DNA from: Shewanella mesophila
Lineage (GTDB): Bacteria; Pseudomonadota; Gammaproteobacteria; Enterobacterales; Shewanellaceae
Assembly: GCF_019457515.1 (NCBI RefSeq)
Contig: NZ_CP080421.1
Span: forward strand, 2,914,001-2,978,000
Length of the DNA: 64,000 nt
Direction: 5' to 3'
The notes under the pieces were generated by a model. It searched no databases, was not told where the DNA came from, and was given only the letters and a program-made list of their open reading frames with translations. How positions within the stretch are numbered: position 1 is the first letter of the stretch; each line of letters opens with the position of its first letter. A program made the translations under genes and the position numbers. Of the stretch, positions 24,649-33,597 are shown piece by piece.

Positions 24649-25806
24649 GTGTTGCAGGGAAGATTAACGAAAGAAAGCAAGATGTTACTGGTTGCAGGCG
24701 TTGCTACATGGGTATTAGTCGCTTGGTTATCCCTAATGCAAATAGATAGCCAGCAGCACAATACTCTGCTCATATCACTCTGTTTTTTGCTGTTTCTGCA
24801 GCTATTTCTGGTGGTGGCTTCCAAGCAGCTAACGCGATATCAGCCCAAATTAGTGATACCCGCACTGGCCTGTCAAGCAGGCCTCATCTTATTACTGTTT
24901 AGCCAGATGCCTAACGGTCTCATGCAGATCCTATTGGTCATCTGGGCCTCTTTATTGCCAGAGTATCTGTCTAAACGAGGTGCAATATCGAGCATGTTAC
25001 TGATCAATGTGCTGGTTTTTGCTATCGATACCACACAGCATCAAAACTCCAGCGCCTTGTTCACAAGCTTGCTCTATTTGGCATTTCAATTTTTTGCCTA
25101 CAGCAGCAGCCAAGCTCGTATCAATGAAGCCGAGGCAAGATTGCGACAAGAACAGCTTAATCAACAACTGCTCGCCACTCGCTCATTACTCAGTCAAGCG
25201 AGCCAGCAACAGGAAAGGCTGCGTATAGCGCGAGATCTGCATGATATTTTGGGTCATCAGCTCACTGCATTATCTCTTCAGCTTGAAGTACTTGGTCACA
25301 TGGCATCGGGCGAACTACTACCTCATGTTGAGCAGTCTAAATCGGTGGCCAAGGAGTTACTGTACAGTGTTCGTAAAGTGGTGCGGGAGCAACGCGGCTT
25401 ATCTCAGTTAGATTTACGTCAGCCATTGCAAAGCCTAATCACGCGCCTCCCTGGTGTATCATTAACGGTCCAGAGCAATCAGTTGATCGAATCGACCGCT
25501 CTGGCACAAGAGCTGTTATTGATATTACAAGAGGGGATCAGCAATGCCGTGCGCCACGGCATTGCCGATCAACTCTCGCTCGAAATGCTAAAACAAGGCA
25601 CTAGCTTAACGGTAAAACTCGTTGATAATGGGCGCCATCAAACTGCTATCGTTCCAGGCTCAGGCCTTAAGGGGATGAATGAGCGTTTAATCGCGTTCGG
25701 CGGCACAGCCACATTAACCTCAAATAATGCCACATTGACCCAGGATAAAGTTAATCGTTCAGGCCGCTGTGGCTATACGCTAACCATCGAGTGTATTGAT
25801 GCGTGA
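24649..25806 (+). CDS. NarL-type membrane sensor histidine kinase
   Basis: A 385-residue sensor kinase with five or six transmembrane segments in residues 10-150 (MLLVAGVATWVLVAWLSLMQ and following), a short coiled linker, then a HisKA_3 dimerisation domain with the phospho-accepting histidine in RIARDLHDILGHQL, an N box (ISNAVRHGI) and a G box (GSGLKGMNERL). The periplasmic loops are short, so the signal is likely sensed within the membrane, as in DesK-type kinases. The start is GTG at 24649 with AAAGGA seven bases upstream. It is followed by its response regulator gene after 29 bases. Confidence 0.9.
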   Translation: MLQGRLTKESKMLLVAGVATWVLVAWLSLMQIDSQQHNTLLISLCFLLFLQLFLVVASKQLTRYQPKLVIPALACQAGLILLLFSQMPNGLMQILLVIWASLLPEYLSKRGAISSMLLINVLVFAIDTTQHQNSSALFTSLLYLAFQFFAYSSSQARINEAEARLRQEQLNQQLLATRSLLSQASQQQERLRIARDLHDILGHQLTALSLQLEVLGHMASGELLPHVEQSKSVAKELLYSVRKVVREQRGLSQLDLRQPLQSLITRLPGVSLTVQSNQLIESTALAQELLLILQEGISNAVRHGIADQLSLEMLKQGTSLTVKLVDNGRHQTAIVPGSGLKGMNERLIAFGGTATLTSNNATLTQDKVNRSGRCGYTLTIECIDA

Positions 25807-25835
25807 GCCTTCCTTAACCATAAAAGTCACTTCGC

Positions 25836-26489
25836 ATGCACTTAAAAACTAGCGCTATTACCCTTGGATTAGTCGACGATCAAAAACTCATCAGGCAAGG
25901 CATTGCGAGCCTGCTCTCTTTGTCTGATAAGGTGAATATTGTGTGGCAGGCTGAAAATGGCCGAGACGCCATTAACGCACTTGAGCAACAGCCAGTCCAA
26001 CTGATATTAAGCGATATTCGCATGCCCGTTTTGGATGGCATCGAAATGCTAAAAATCATCCGCGCAAAACCCTCAGCAGTTCCGATTATTATGCTGACCA
26101 CCTTTGACGATAACGCGCTATTTGTTGCCAGTATTAAATATGGCGCTAATGGTTTTTTGCTTAAAGATGTCTCCTTAGACAAGCTTATTACGGCCATAAT
26201 CCGAGTCGCTAATGGCGGCTACCTTATTGAAACAGATATTTTAAATCAGATAATCAAACAACCGGGTACTCAAATTGATACGGGTTCGCTTGGCAGTATG
26301 GATATCAGTGAGAGAGAAAAGGAGATTTTAACCTTAATGGCTGGCGGCTATGCCAATAAAGAGATTGCCACTGCGGTGTATCTTGCCGAAGGCACGGTTA
26401 AAAATCACATCTCAAACATTTTAATCAAACTAGGTAGTCGTGATAGGACTCAGGCGGTGGTCAAAGCCTTACAACTGGCGATTATATAA
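25836..26489 (+). CDS. NarL/FixJ-type response regulator
   Basis: A 217-residue response regulator. The receiver domain has the phospho-acceptor aspartate in LILSDIRMPVLDG, the conserved T in MLTTFD and the lysine in FLLKD. The C-terminal LuxR-type helix-turn-helix reads EREKEILTLMAGGYANKEIA and VKNHISNILIKLG. It is 29 bases after the kinase gene and its partner by position. Target genes are unknown; the divergent DUF2141-carotenoid oxygenase pair is the nearest candidate. A bidirectional hairpin follows at 26503-26530. Confidence 0.93.
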   Translation: MHLKTSAITLGLVDDQKLIRQGIASLLSLSDKVNIVWQAENGRDAINALEQQPVQLILSDIRMPVLDGIEMLKIIRAKPSAVPIIMLTTFDDNALFVASIKYGANGFLLKDVSLDKLITAIIRVANGGYLIETDILNQIIKQPGTQIDTGSLGSMDISEREKEILTLMAGGYANKEIATAVYLAEGTVKNHISNILIKLGSRDRTQAVVKALQLAII

Positions 26490-26502
26490 AGTGCCCAAGC
26501 CA

Positions 26503-26530
26503 AAAAAACCACCTAAAAAGGTGGTTTTTA
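26503..26530. terminator. bidirectional terminator, response regulator / hpf
   Basis: AAAAACCACCT pairs with AGGTGGTTTTT around a short A-rich loop, with A and T runs on both flanks, between convergent genes. Confidence 0.85.
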
Positions 26531-26544
26531 TTCAACGAATCACG

Positions 26545-26901
26545 CTATGACAATTTCATCTCTTGGATGATTTCATGGGCGATTTCAGGTGTGGTACTCA
26601 CAGGCTTCTCATGGAGATCTGCTTTTAAATGACCTTTTCTGTGTTTAAGCGCCGCATCAAGCTTCTTGGCTGCGGTCGCAATAGCAGGATACATCACATC
26701 ACCAGTACCTGATGCAGAAATCCGGCTACCTTCATAATTAGTTCGTAACTCGACTTGAAACTCCCCGTGCTCTTTAGAAATGATAATGTCGAGTGAAATT
26801 AGCGTTGGAAAATGTGTTGCGATCTTGGAAAACTTTTGATTCACATGCTCTTTTATTGAATCAGTAATATCAACGTGGTGACCAGAAAGATTTATTTTCA
26901 T
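26545..26901 (-). CDS. hpf: ribosome hibernation promoting factor
   Basis: A 118-residue HPF/RaiA-family protein (MKINLSGHHVDITDSIKEHV, then HGEFQVELRTNYEGSRISASGTGDVMYPAIATAAKKLDAALKHRKGH). It binds the decoding centre and inactivates ribosomes in stationary phase. It is longer than E. coli HPF (95) and near RaiA (113) in size; the long acidic tail that separates RaiA is not evident. The gene is monocistronic, with a terminator-like hairpin 15 bases past its stop. Confidence 0.92.
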   Translation of the reverse strand: MKINLSGHHVDITDSIKEHVNQKFSKIATHFPTLISLDIIISKEHGEFQVELRTNYEGSRISASGTGDVMYPAIATAAKKLDAALKHRKGHLKADLHEKPVSTTPEIAHEIIQEMKLS

Positions 26902-27478
26902 AGGTTTTCCTTTTAAGAATTACTTCAATAATGAACTTGGGGTAGGTAGAAGAAAAAACAAGGGACTCAAACGCTTTTTTTTCATTTGACGCCTATTAAG
27001 CATGGGCCAAAACCAAGTAAATATCCATTCAGTGTTCTATTAATATGTACCCTTGATACACCTTAAAAGCAAGGGAGTTTGCAGAGATAATCCCAACAAA
27101 CAGACTGCAATGCCGATAATTCAGTCAAACTAAACAAAAATTAATCATTACTCATGAATCAATAGCCAAATTATCAACCATTTTTCCTATTCATATCATA
27201 GCTAGATGGCCAGAAAGCGCCCTCTGCCACTATTGATGACAAATAGCTCAACTATTATCCGACACATTCAAACGACCAAATCTGGCGGTATCCTTCCATA
27301 CAAATGAACTTATGGCGATTTTATTCAGCTGGCTACTGATTGGTATAAACATACTTTCTCTCTATATTTCTTTGAACCAAAAGCGATAATGCGCGCATTT
27401 GAATGTCCCTTAAGCTTAGGATATGACAGATAGGGAAAAGCGTGAAAGTAGACAGATGCTGAAGCAGAAACGAAAAAC
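26902..27478. other. gap between hpf and tricorn-like gene
   Basis: No gene found. A degenerate half copy (12 of 16 bases) of the ATACCAATCAGTATAA terminal repeat in reverse orientation occurs at 27333-27348. The hpf promoter lies to the left. Confidence 0.4.
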
Positions 27479-27518
27479 GGAGGTTATCGACCTGGGAACT
27501 GCTCGGCCGATAACCTCC
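27479..27518 (-). terminator. terminator of the tricorn-like gene
   Basis: GGAGGTTATCG (27479-27489) pairs with CGATAACCTCC (27508-27518); the minus strand continues with G and TTTTT. It is 26 bases past the gene end. Confidence 0.85.
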
Positions 27519-27543
27519 TAAAAAGGGTAAAGCTAATTACTTA

Positions 27544-30500
27544 TTACTTAATATCCTGTGCCATACCGTTTGACGCCATAGGTTGTGCTTGTAACGGCTC
27601 CACACCCTGCTGAGTTAACTTATCTCGCAAATAACTGACCGCCGTATTTAACTGGGCATCGACGCCATTAAAGGTCGCTAAAGGTAAATTATCAACCTCG
27701 ATATCGGGGCTAATACCACGCCCTTCGACAATCCAGCGACCATCCATCGCATACTGCGGATACTCGGCAACGCGCGCCATGCCCTTATCGGTTAACGAAT
27801 TACGTCCCGACAACCATACACCTGCTCCAGCGGTCTGCTTACCAATCAAGGGCGCAAGCCCCAAGGCTTTTATCCCAGCCGAAAACGTTTCGCCATCGGA
27901 ATACGTTAGCTGGTCTGTTAACACCACTAGATGCCCCCTAAACGCTTGTTGCATATTGGTATTAGGTGTCCCCTGCGTTGGTTGCCAAAACATCCACGCA
28001 CGACGCAGTAACTTCTCAATGATCCAACTATCAATATTGCCACCTCGATTACGGCGCACGTCGATGATCAGACCTTTTTTATCAATATTGGCATAGAACT
28101 CTCTGGCAAAGCTGGCAATATCTCCCGAGCCCATTGCATAGAGGTGCAGATAACCAATATCGCCTTGGCTCGCATCGGTAACCTTGTTCACGTTATGGTT
28201 TACCCAGTCTAAATAACGTAATTTGGCGTCGGTTCTATTGTTGACTGGGACAACAAGGGTTTTAAGCGCTTTCTTGTCGCGCTTTAACGTCAGCAACACC
28301 TGCTTATCACTCTGATTACGCAGATACTTAGCTACATCGGCAACACTATTAATCGATTTGCCATTGACCGCGACTATGATGTCACCGACCCGAGCATTAA
28401 CGTCAACGCGGGCCAAGGGCGATGCATGACTCGGTAGTTCAGCATCGGCCTGATAAATATGCCCAATCCGTACGCCATTATCGGTTTGCTCTAGTCTTGC
28501 CCCTAAGTTTGCTCCCTTTGCCATCTCGACGTCGACGGGTAAATCACCACCCCTCACTTGGGAATGCAGCGAGTCCAGCTCTCCCATCATCTGCTTAAAA
28601 ATATCGTTCAGCTCATGCCGATCGGTCAATCTGTCCAACAGCGGCTGATACTTTGTCCGTGTTGCTTGCCAATCTAGGCCGCGCATCTTCTTGTCGAAAA
28701 ATGAATCTCGGTGCATCAACCAAGCATCATCAAATATCTGTTGCCACTCGAGCTGAGGAGAAATAGCTAGTTGCCATTGCTGCGTCTGCACCTTTGCTAA
28801 GCTAAGATCTTTAGGCAGTGTATCGCCAGCATCGACGATCAATAGATTACTACCGCCGTCTTTGTAACTTCGAAGCATCAACTTGCTGTTGTCGGCAGAC
28901 AGCGCAAAACTTGCCACGTCCTCGGCAAAGGTGTCGACCTTGGGGGCAAGTGCATCAAACTTAATCCATTTAAGGGACGGGGCACTATTGGCGCTGATCG
29001 CTCTGTCCAGCACATAGAGCCCTTTGCCAGTCACCTTGAGTGAGTCGTAGTTGCCCGCTTGTACAGGAACTTGCCACAAACGCTCACTGAGACCTTCCCA
29101 TGTCACCTTAGTTTGCTTTGGCTCGTCCTCATCTTTACTGTCTGCTGCCTTGCTCGTTAGCTCATTGGGTTTATTAAACGGAAAGCGTGCCTCTGGCGTC
29201 AGTGCCAAGGCAAAGATCTCACCGCGTTTGTCGAAAACGGGTCCCATATTGCGATCGCCCCAGGGCGATGATGGCGTTGCTGTAAATGCTCGATTAGATA
29301 GGAAATATAGCCATTGGCCATCATCACTAAACGCGGGAGAAAATGACTCATATTTATCTGTGGTTAAGGCTTGTGACTTGTCATCCTTTAGGGAATAGAG
29401 CACCACTTGCGGGCGTAACTTACCTTGCTCACTCTTTGTCAGGGCGATAAAACGGCTATCCTTAGACCACACAAGGTCTGCATATGGTCCTAATCCTTCA
29501 CCATTGGTGATGATTTTGCGGTTTTTGCCTTTTTTAAGATCCAACAACCACACATTACCGTCGTAGTCATCATGGGCTAAATAACGTCCATCGGGTGAGA
29601 GATGTAGACCCATTCGTAGCGTTTTGCCATCATCGGTGAGCTGGGTAGCCTCATTGCTACCGTTTGCCGCATAGCGCCATATTTCCTGCTCACCAGATGC
29701 ATCACTAATGGCGTAAATCCACTGACTATCGGGGCTCATCAGGGCATTTCTGACACGATGTTCGCCCGCTAGATTGATTTCTACCAGACGCGAACCATCA
29801 ATGCCTGCAACCGCAACATGACTGCGGGCGGTAATGATAGCCTTATCACCTGCTGGCGATAAGGTAGCGGACGTTGCATATTTCATCGGCTGGTTAACCC
29901 AATGCTCACGACGCTGTGAAAAATCTGAGGTCAACTGGATATCGAGTCGTTTTGTCGTATTCGCCGCAATATCATAAAGTTTAATATCTGCGCCCTGCTG
30001 AAATACGATGCGGCCACTATCTAAACGCGCCCCACGAACTTGCCAATCATTAAACTGGGTATGCTGTTGCAGCGATTCACCGTCAAGGGTCATCGACCAA
30101 ATATTGTCGTTACCACTTTCGTCGCTAATAAAATACAGCCGACCTTGCCATAACATAGGCTGACGAACTGAACCTTGATGTGCCGTGGTTAATTTCTTTG
30201 CCTCTGTTTGAGTGCCGATTTGATAGCGCCATAACTCTCCTTTAGCGCCACCGCGATAAACTTTGGCGTTATCGCCCGTGGTTTGCAGACCAAAGCGAGT
30301 AAAGTAAAGGTACTCGCCGGCATCATCAATAACCCCTTCAATGGCATCGGCCAGCGGTAAATCTTGAGTGCGTAAACTCACAGGATCCACACTGCGCAGC
30401 ACCCAGTAGTTAGCAGGGCCAAACGCATTGTCGGTGGCATAAAGTACTTGCCCCTCAGCAGTCCAACCTTGCACTCGTACTCGGCTGTTTTCATAGCTGA

Positions 30501-30825
30501 CACGTTTAGCGACGCCGCCATTAATTGGCATCACATAGACTTCACTTGCACCTTCATAGTTGGCGACATACGCCACCCATTGACCGTCTTTTGAAATGGT
30601 CGCGCCAAGCTCCTCTGCAGGTAATGAAGTTAAGCGACGGGCGTGGGCATCATGGAGTTCTTGGGTCCACAAATCGCCCTCGGCAGTAAACACTAATGTG
30701 TCTCCACTTAAGGCGGGAGAGCGATAGTATCCCTGATTATCAAGAGTCTGGGCAGATATAGCGAAAGGTGAATTAACTGTGCCCAGTGCAAGTACGCAAC
30801 AGGCAAACGCGTGGCGAAGTTTCAT
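27544..30825 (-). CDS. tricorn-like peptidase
   Basis: A 1093-residue secreted peptidase of the tricorn (S41) family. Residues 1-25 are a signal peptide. An N-terminal WD40-like/DPP-IV-like beta-propeller region holds repeated GDLW, SPDGRY and WSKDSRF-like blocks. It is followed by a PDZ domain (VDVNARVGDIIVAVNGKSINSVADVAKYLRN) and a C-terminal S41 core. The catalytic serine is in TYSDGETFSAGIKAL, near the C-terminus, with IDVRRNRGGNID before it. In archaea tricorn degrades proteasome products; here the signal peptide places it in the periplasm, likely in peptide turnover. Confidence 0.92.
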   Translation of the reverse strand: MKLRHAFACCVLALGTVNSPFAISAQTLDNQGYYRSPALSGDTLVFTAEGDLWTQELHDAHARRLTSLPAEELGATISKDGQWVAYVANYEGASEVYVMPINGGVAKRVSYENSRVRVQGWTAEGQVLYATDNAFGPANYWVLRSVDPVSLRTQDLPLADAIEGVIDDAGEYLYFTRFGLQTTGDNAKVYRGGAKGELWRYQIGTQTEAKKLTTAHQGSVRQPMLWQGRLYFISDESGNDNIWSMTLDGESLQQHTQFNDWQVRGARLDSGRIVFQQGADIKLYDIAANTTKRLDIQLTSDFSQRREHWVNQPMKYATSATLSPAGDKAIITARSHVAVAGIDGSRLVEINLAGEHRVRNALMSPDSQWIYAISDASGEQEIWRYAANGSNEATQLTDDGKTLRMGLHLSPDGRYLAHDDYDGNVWLLDLKKGKNRKIITNGEGLGPYADLVWSKDSRFIALTKSEQGKLRPQVVLYSLKDDKSQALTTDKYESFSPAFSDDGQWLYFLSNRAFTATPSSPWGDRNMGPVFDKRGEIFALALTPEARFPFNKPNELTSKAADSKDEDEPKQTKVTWEGLSERLWQVPVQAGNYDSLKVTGKGLYVLDRAISANSAPSLKWIKFDALAPKVDTFAEDVASFALSADNSKLMLRSYKDGGSNLLIVDAGDTLPKDLSLAKVQTQQWQLAISPQLEWQQIFDDAWLMHRDSFFDKKMRGLDWQATRTKYQPLLDRLTDRHELNDIFKQMMGELDSLHSQVRGGDLPVDVEMAKGANLGARLEQTDNGVRIGHIYQADAELPSHASPLARVDVNARVGDIIVAVNGKSINSVADVAKYLRNQSDKQVLLTLKRDKKALKTLVVPVNNRTDAKLRYLDWVNHNVNKVTDASQGDIGYLHLYAMGSGDIASFAREFYANIDKKGLIIDVRRNRGGNIDSWIIEKLLRRAWMFWQPTQGTPNTNMQQAFRGHLVVLTDQLTYSDGETFSAGIKALGLAPLIGKQTAGAGVWLSGRNSLTDKGMARVAEYPQYAMDGRWIVEGRGISPDIEVDNLPLATFNGVDAQLNTAVSYLRDKLTQQGVEPLQAQPMASNGMAQDIK

Positions 30826-30906
30826 GTGCAGCTCATCTATTTGTTATTGAATTCTTTTTCTGAGGGCAACAAGGTAGCAAACTTTTCTTAAATCCACAGT
30901 AATTTA

Positions 30907-31044
30907 TCAGCAAAGAAGTATTAGCAAATGTGTACGACATGAAACGAGCACGACCAAAAAACGGACGCCGTACATGAGTAACATAGCCGAGCACAACACG
31001 GATGAGGCGGGGTACCCATAGCGCAATATATAGCGGAACTTCAT
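30907..31044 (-). CDS. possible small membrane protein
   Basis: A 45-residue frame MKFRYILRYGYPASSVLCSA followed by one hydrophobic stretch (MLLMYGVRFLVVLVS) and a short cysteine-containing tail. AAGGG lies four bases before the chosen ATG. A longer frame starting at 31083 adds basic residues with a ribosome site only two bases from the ATG. There is no family I recognise; a chance frame is the main alternative. Confidence 0.3.
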   Translation of the reverse strand: MKFRYILRYGYPASSVLCSAMLLMYGVRFLVVLVSCRTHLLILLC

Positions 31045-31339
31045 TTTACCCTTAATATTGATATTGGTTTTTCCCTTAGCCATCACTCCTACAAGCGGTA
31101 ACACGTTGCAGACTAAGTACAAGGAAACGAGGCTCAATGGAACCACTTGCTATCACCTTAGTGACCAACATTAATTGTAAAACAGGTGTGCAGTGAGCCT
31201 TGACAGAAGTCCCAATGCGCCCATGATGAGGCGCATAGAGAAACGATGGCTTAGCTGGCGCATAAAGCTGCCATTGACTGGACTGACATTAGGACTACTA
31301 TCGACACACTACTATCGATGCCCAACTATCAGTTCCAGA

Positions 31340-32044
31340 CTAGCTGTGGTCGGCAATCTGTTTGAGCAGACTTGACCATTGCTGATGTTGAGGATGTTGC
31401 TTGTCGTCTAATTGAGGACGTTCTTTAGCCATCTTTTGAGACAACACGCTAGCCTGGGCCCACAACTGCCCCGCCACCAGTTGCGACAAATGATTCACGG
31501 CTTGAAGATCAGAGATCATGGCGCGAGGTTGCTGCTCATGCTCAGCAGATAACGTATCCATATTGTTGCTGAAGCTCTGAGCTGTGGAGCTTTCACGCTT
31601 ATCCATGTTTTCACTACGTGCAGCACCCTCGGCACTTGGGCCTAAAGTTGGCTTAGCAACAGAGAGACGCGCTCCCTCCTCTGTACCAGTTCCACCGCCT
31701 GTCGGCGTAGCACTTTGCCTCAACTTGGGTTCATGCTGCATGAGCATAGGGGCGCTTTGCGGCATAATCGCATCATCTGTCAGCACCTCATCTTGCATGC
31801 TCGGGTTAATCAGCAACAAAGTAACCACCAGCATCACAGATGCTGCCGAAGAGATAGGCCAACGATATTGACGCCAAAAATTGGCATGAGGCTTAACCAC
31901 GTTATCTGTCGGCTTTGATATTTGTGCCGAGGCTTGCGCTAACACTTTGTTATCGAGTTGCTGACTCGGCTGCTCTGTCGCTTGCATGTGATACAGCTTG
32001 CGTAAATAGCTATCACTGAGTTGTGTCTTGAGATTATCTTTCAT
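31340..32044 (-). CDS. putative membrane anti-sigma partner
   Basis: A 234-residue protein of unrecognised family. A basic polar N-terminal domain (MKDNLKTQLSDSYLRKLYHM) is followed by one transmembrane segment (WPISSAASVMLVVTLLLIN) and a proline- and glutamine-rich periplasmic region of about 150 residues. It overlaps the end of the sigma factor gene by 11 bases, the usual position of an anti-sigma factor. No zinc-binding HxxxCxxC anti-sigma motif is present, so the role is inferred from topology and context. The start at 32044 is chosen over 32074, which would overlap the sigma gene more deeply. Confidence 0.6.
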   Translation of the reverse strand: MKDNLKTQLSDSYLRKLYHMQATEQPSQQLDNKVLAQASAQISKPTDNVVKPHANFWRQYRWPISSAASVMLVVTLLLINPSMQDEVLTDDAIMPQSAPMLMQHEPKLRQSATPTGGGTGTEEGARLSVAKPTLGPSAEGAARSENMDKRESSTAQSFSNNMDTLSAEHEQQPRAMISDLQAVNHLSQLVAGQLWAQASVLSQKMAKERPQLDDKQHPQHQQWSSLLKQIADHS

Positions 32045-32642
32045 CACTTTGATCCTGCCATTTAGCGCTAACACACTCTCTTAGCCCTTGGTTTGCGTAG
32101 CGAATTCGACTCTTGACCGCTTCAAGGCCGACTCCTGCGATCTCAGCAATAGCGGCCGCCGTAAAGCCCATTTCTATGTTCAGTAGGAAAGCCTCTTTCT
32201 GTACCTGGGGCAGCAATGCAATACAGCGTTTTAGCAAACTGGCTTTAATCTGCTCTTCGGCATAAGCATGTGGGGAGCTGTTGTCACTGGGTAACACGGC
32301 ATCACTGTCTTGTCCCTCTGCAAACACATCACTAAAGTTATCGACAGGTTTTAGCGCCCGTACATGATCGATCAACAAGTTATGAGCTATTCGATACAGC
32401 CAAGTGGTAAATTTGGCCTGACTTTGATAACTAGATGCCGCCTTAATCACTCGCCCCCAAGTCTCTTGATAAAGGTCTTCTGCCAAGGTCTTATCACCAA
32501 TCTGACGCACAAAATAGCGATACAGCGGTCCTTTGTGTTTACTATATAACTGCTCAAACGCTTTGTGGTCACCTTGGGCATATTGATGCATCAAGATTTG
32601 GTCAATATCATCAACCACTTCAATTTCCGCTACCTTAGTCAC
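32034..32642 (-). CDS. ECF-like RNA polymerase sigma factor
   Basis: A 202-residue sigma-70-type factor. Region 2 is AFEQLYSKHKGPLYRYF, LYQETWGRVIKA and FTTWLYRIAHNLLIDHVR. Region 4 is LPQVQKEAFLLNIEMGFTAAAIAEIAGVGLEAVKSRIRYANQGLRE, a helix-turn-helix. The linker between them is long and acidic. The GTG at 32642 has AGGGAG six bases upstream and is preferred; a TTG at 32660 is the alternative. It is co-transcribed with the overlapping membrane partner gene. Its targets cannot be read here. Confidence 0.85.
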   Translation of the reverse strand: MTKVAEIEVVDDIDQILMHQYAQGDHKAFEQLYSKHKGPLYRYFVRQIGDKTLAEDLYQETWGRVIKAASSYQSQAKFTTWLYRIAHNLLIDHVRALKPVDNFSDVFAEGQDSDAVLPSDNSSPHAYAEEQIKASLLKRCIALLPQVQKEAFLLNIEMGFTAAAIAEIAGVGLEAVKSRIRYANQGLRECVSAKWQDQSDER

Positions 32643-32705
32643 GCTCGACTCCCTGCTCAACCATTCTCTCTGTGGGTCAAAGTCTGCACCCAGCGATGGG
32701 ATTTG

Positions 32706-32767
32706 TCTATGGTTGACAAGCGCTACCCATGTAAATTCAATGATATAATCCCACTTCCAACCATAGA
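32706..32767. promoter_or_regulatory. inverted repeat upstream of the sigma gene
   Basis: TCTATGGTTG (32706-32715) is the exact reverse complement of CAACCATAGA (32758-32767), with 42 bases between. The pair brackets the region 64-125 bases upstream of the sigma factor start, which should hold its promoter. Possibly an operator that loops; function unknown. Confidence 0.4.
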
Positions 32768-32851
32768 CACTCGTCTTTGACGTAAGCGGGATAGGTCACG
32801 CGGATAATGATATTAACGGGACAGATAAGCGAAAGGGTTAAAATGGCGTCA

Positions 32852-32886
32852 TAAAAAAAGCCGCGAGAGTTAAGTCGCGGCTTTTT
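32852..32886 (-). terminator. terminator of the second purE
   Basis: AAGCCGCGA (32859-32867) pairs with TCGCGGCTT (32875-32883), and on the minus strand the stem is followed by T residues. It is 18 bases past the gene. Confidence 0.85.
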
Positions 32887-32903
32887 CACTAAAACTTTTG
32901 TAA

Positions 32904-33413
32904 TTATGCGTTAGCAAGCTTTTCTTGTAGCTTAGCATCTTTTGCTTGAACGGCTTCAGCAGACTTAGCACGTTCCTCCTTAACTGCTACAGCCAAGGCA
33001 TCATCACCAACAGCTAGCATCTGCGCTGCAAGGTAACCTGCGTTTTTAGCACCAGCACTACCAATAGCCACCGTTGCAACAGGCACGCCGCCAGGCATCA
33101 TTACTGTTGATAATAGTGCGTCATGGCCTTGCAATGGACCGCAGTCAACTGGCACACCAATAACGGGACGAGTCGTGATCCCTGCAACAGCACCCGCTAG
33201 ATGAGCCGCTAGACCCGCTGCACATATAAAGACTTTACAGCCACGTGCTTCAGCGTCAGTAACATAGGCATGCGTCGCCGCTGGAGTACGATGAGCTGAC
33301 GTGACTTTTGCTTCAAATTGAATACCGAAGGTTTTGAGTACATCTAAGGTAGCTTGCATCGTGGGTAAATCAGAATCAGATCCCATTAATACAGCAACAA
33401 ATGGCTTAGTCAT
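32904..33413 (-). CDS. purE: PurE paralogue, N5-CAIR mutase-like
   Basis: A 169-residue PurE-family protein, the second in the window and clearly divergent from that at 18010. It retains the substrate loop [16 protein letters not shown] and the carboxylate-handling region [32 protein letters not shown], but has [11 protein letters not shown] in place of the usual [10 protein letters not shown]. It has no purK partner. It could be a backup mutase or a specialised paralogue. The start has AAGGA six bases upstream. A C-terminal tail rich in A, K and E extends beyond the usual end. Confidence 0.85.
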   Translation of the reverse strand: MTKPFVAVLMGSDSDLPTMQATLDVLKTFGIQFEAKVTSAHRTPAATHAYVTDAEARGCKVFICAAGLAAHLAGAVAGITTRPVIGVPVDCGPLQGHDALLSTVMMPGGVPVATVAIGSAGAKNAGYLAAQMLAVGDDALAVAVKEERAKSAEAVQAKDAKLQEKLANA

Positions 33414-33597
33414 CTTTTATCCTTTTTGTAGGGTATGGCTATTATTTTGCGCGCATTATAGTCATTTTATCGTGCTTAGAACAGTGCTCCAGTATCGATA
33501 AGTTAGCGACTAATTACAAAGACAAATAAAACATAACGTTACGTATGCAAATTATGTTTTCGCTCGTTCGCATTAGCAAACAGGCTAGTCAACACCA

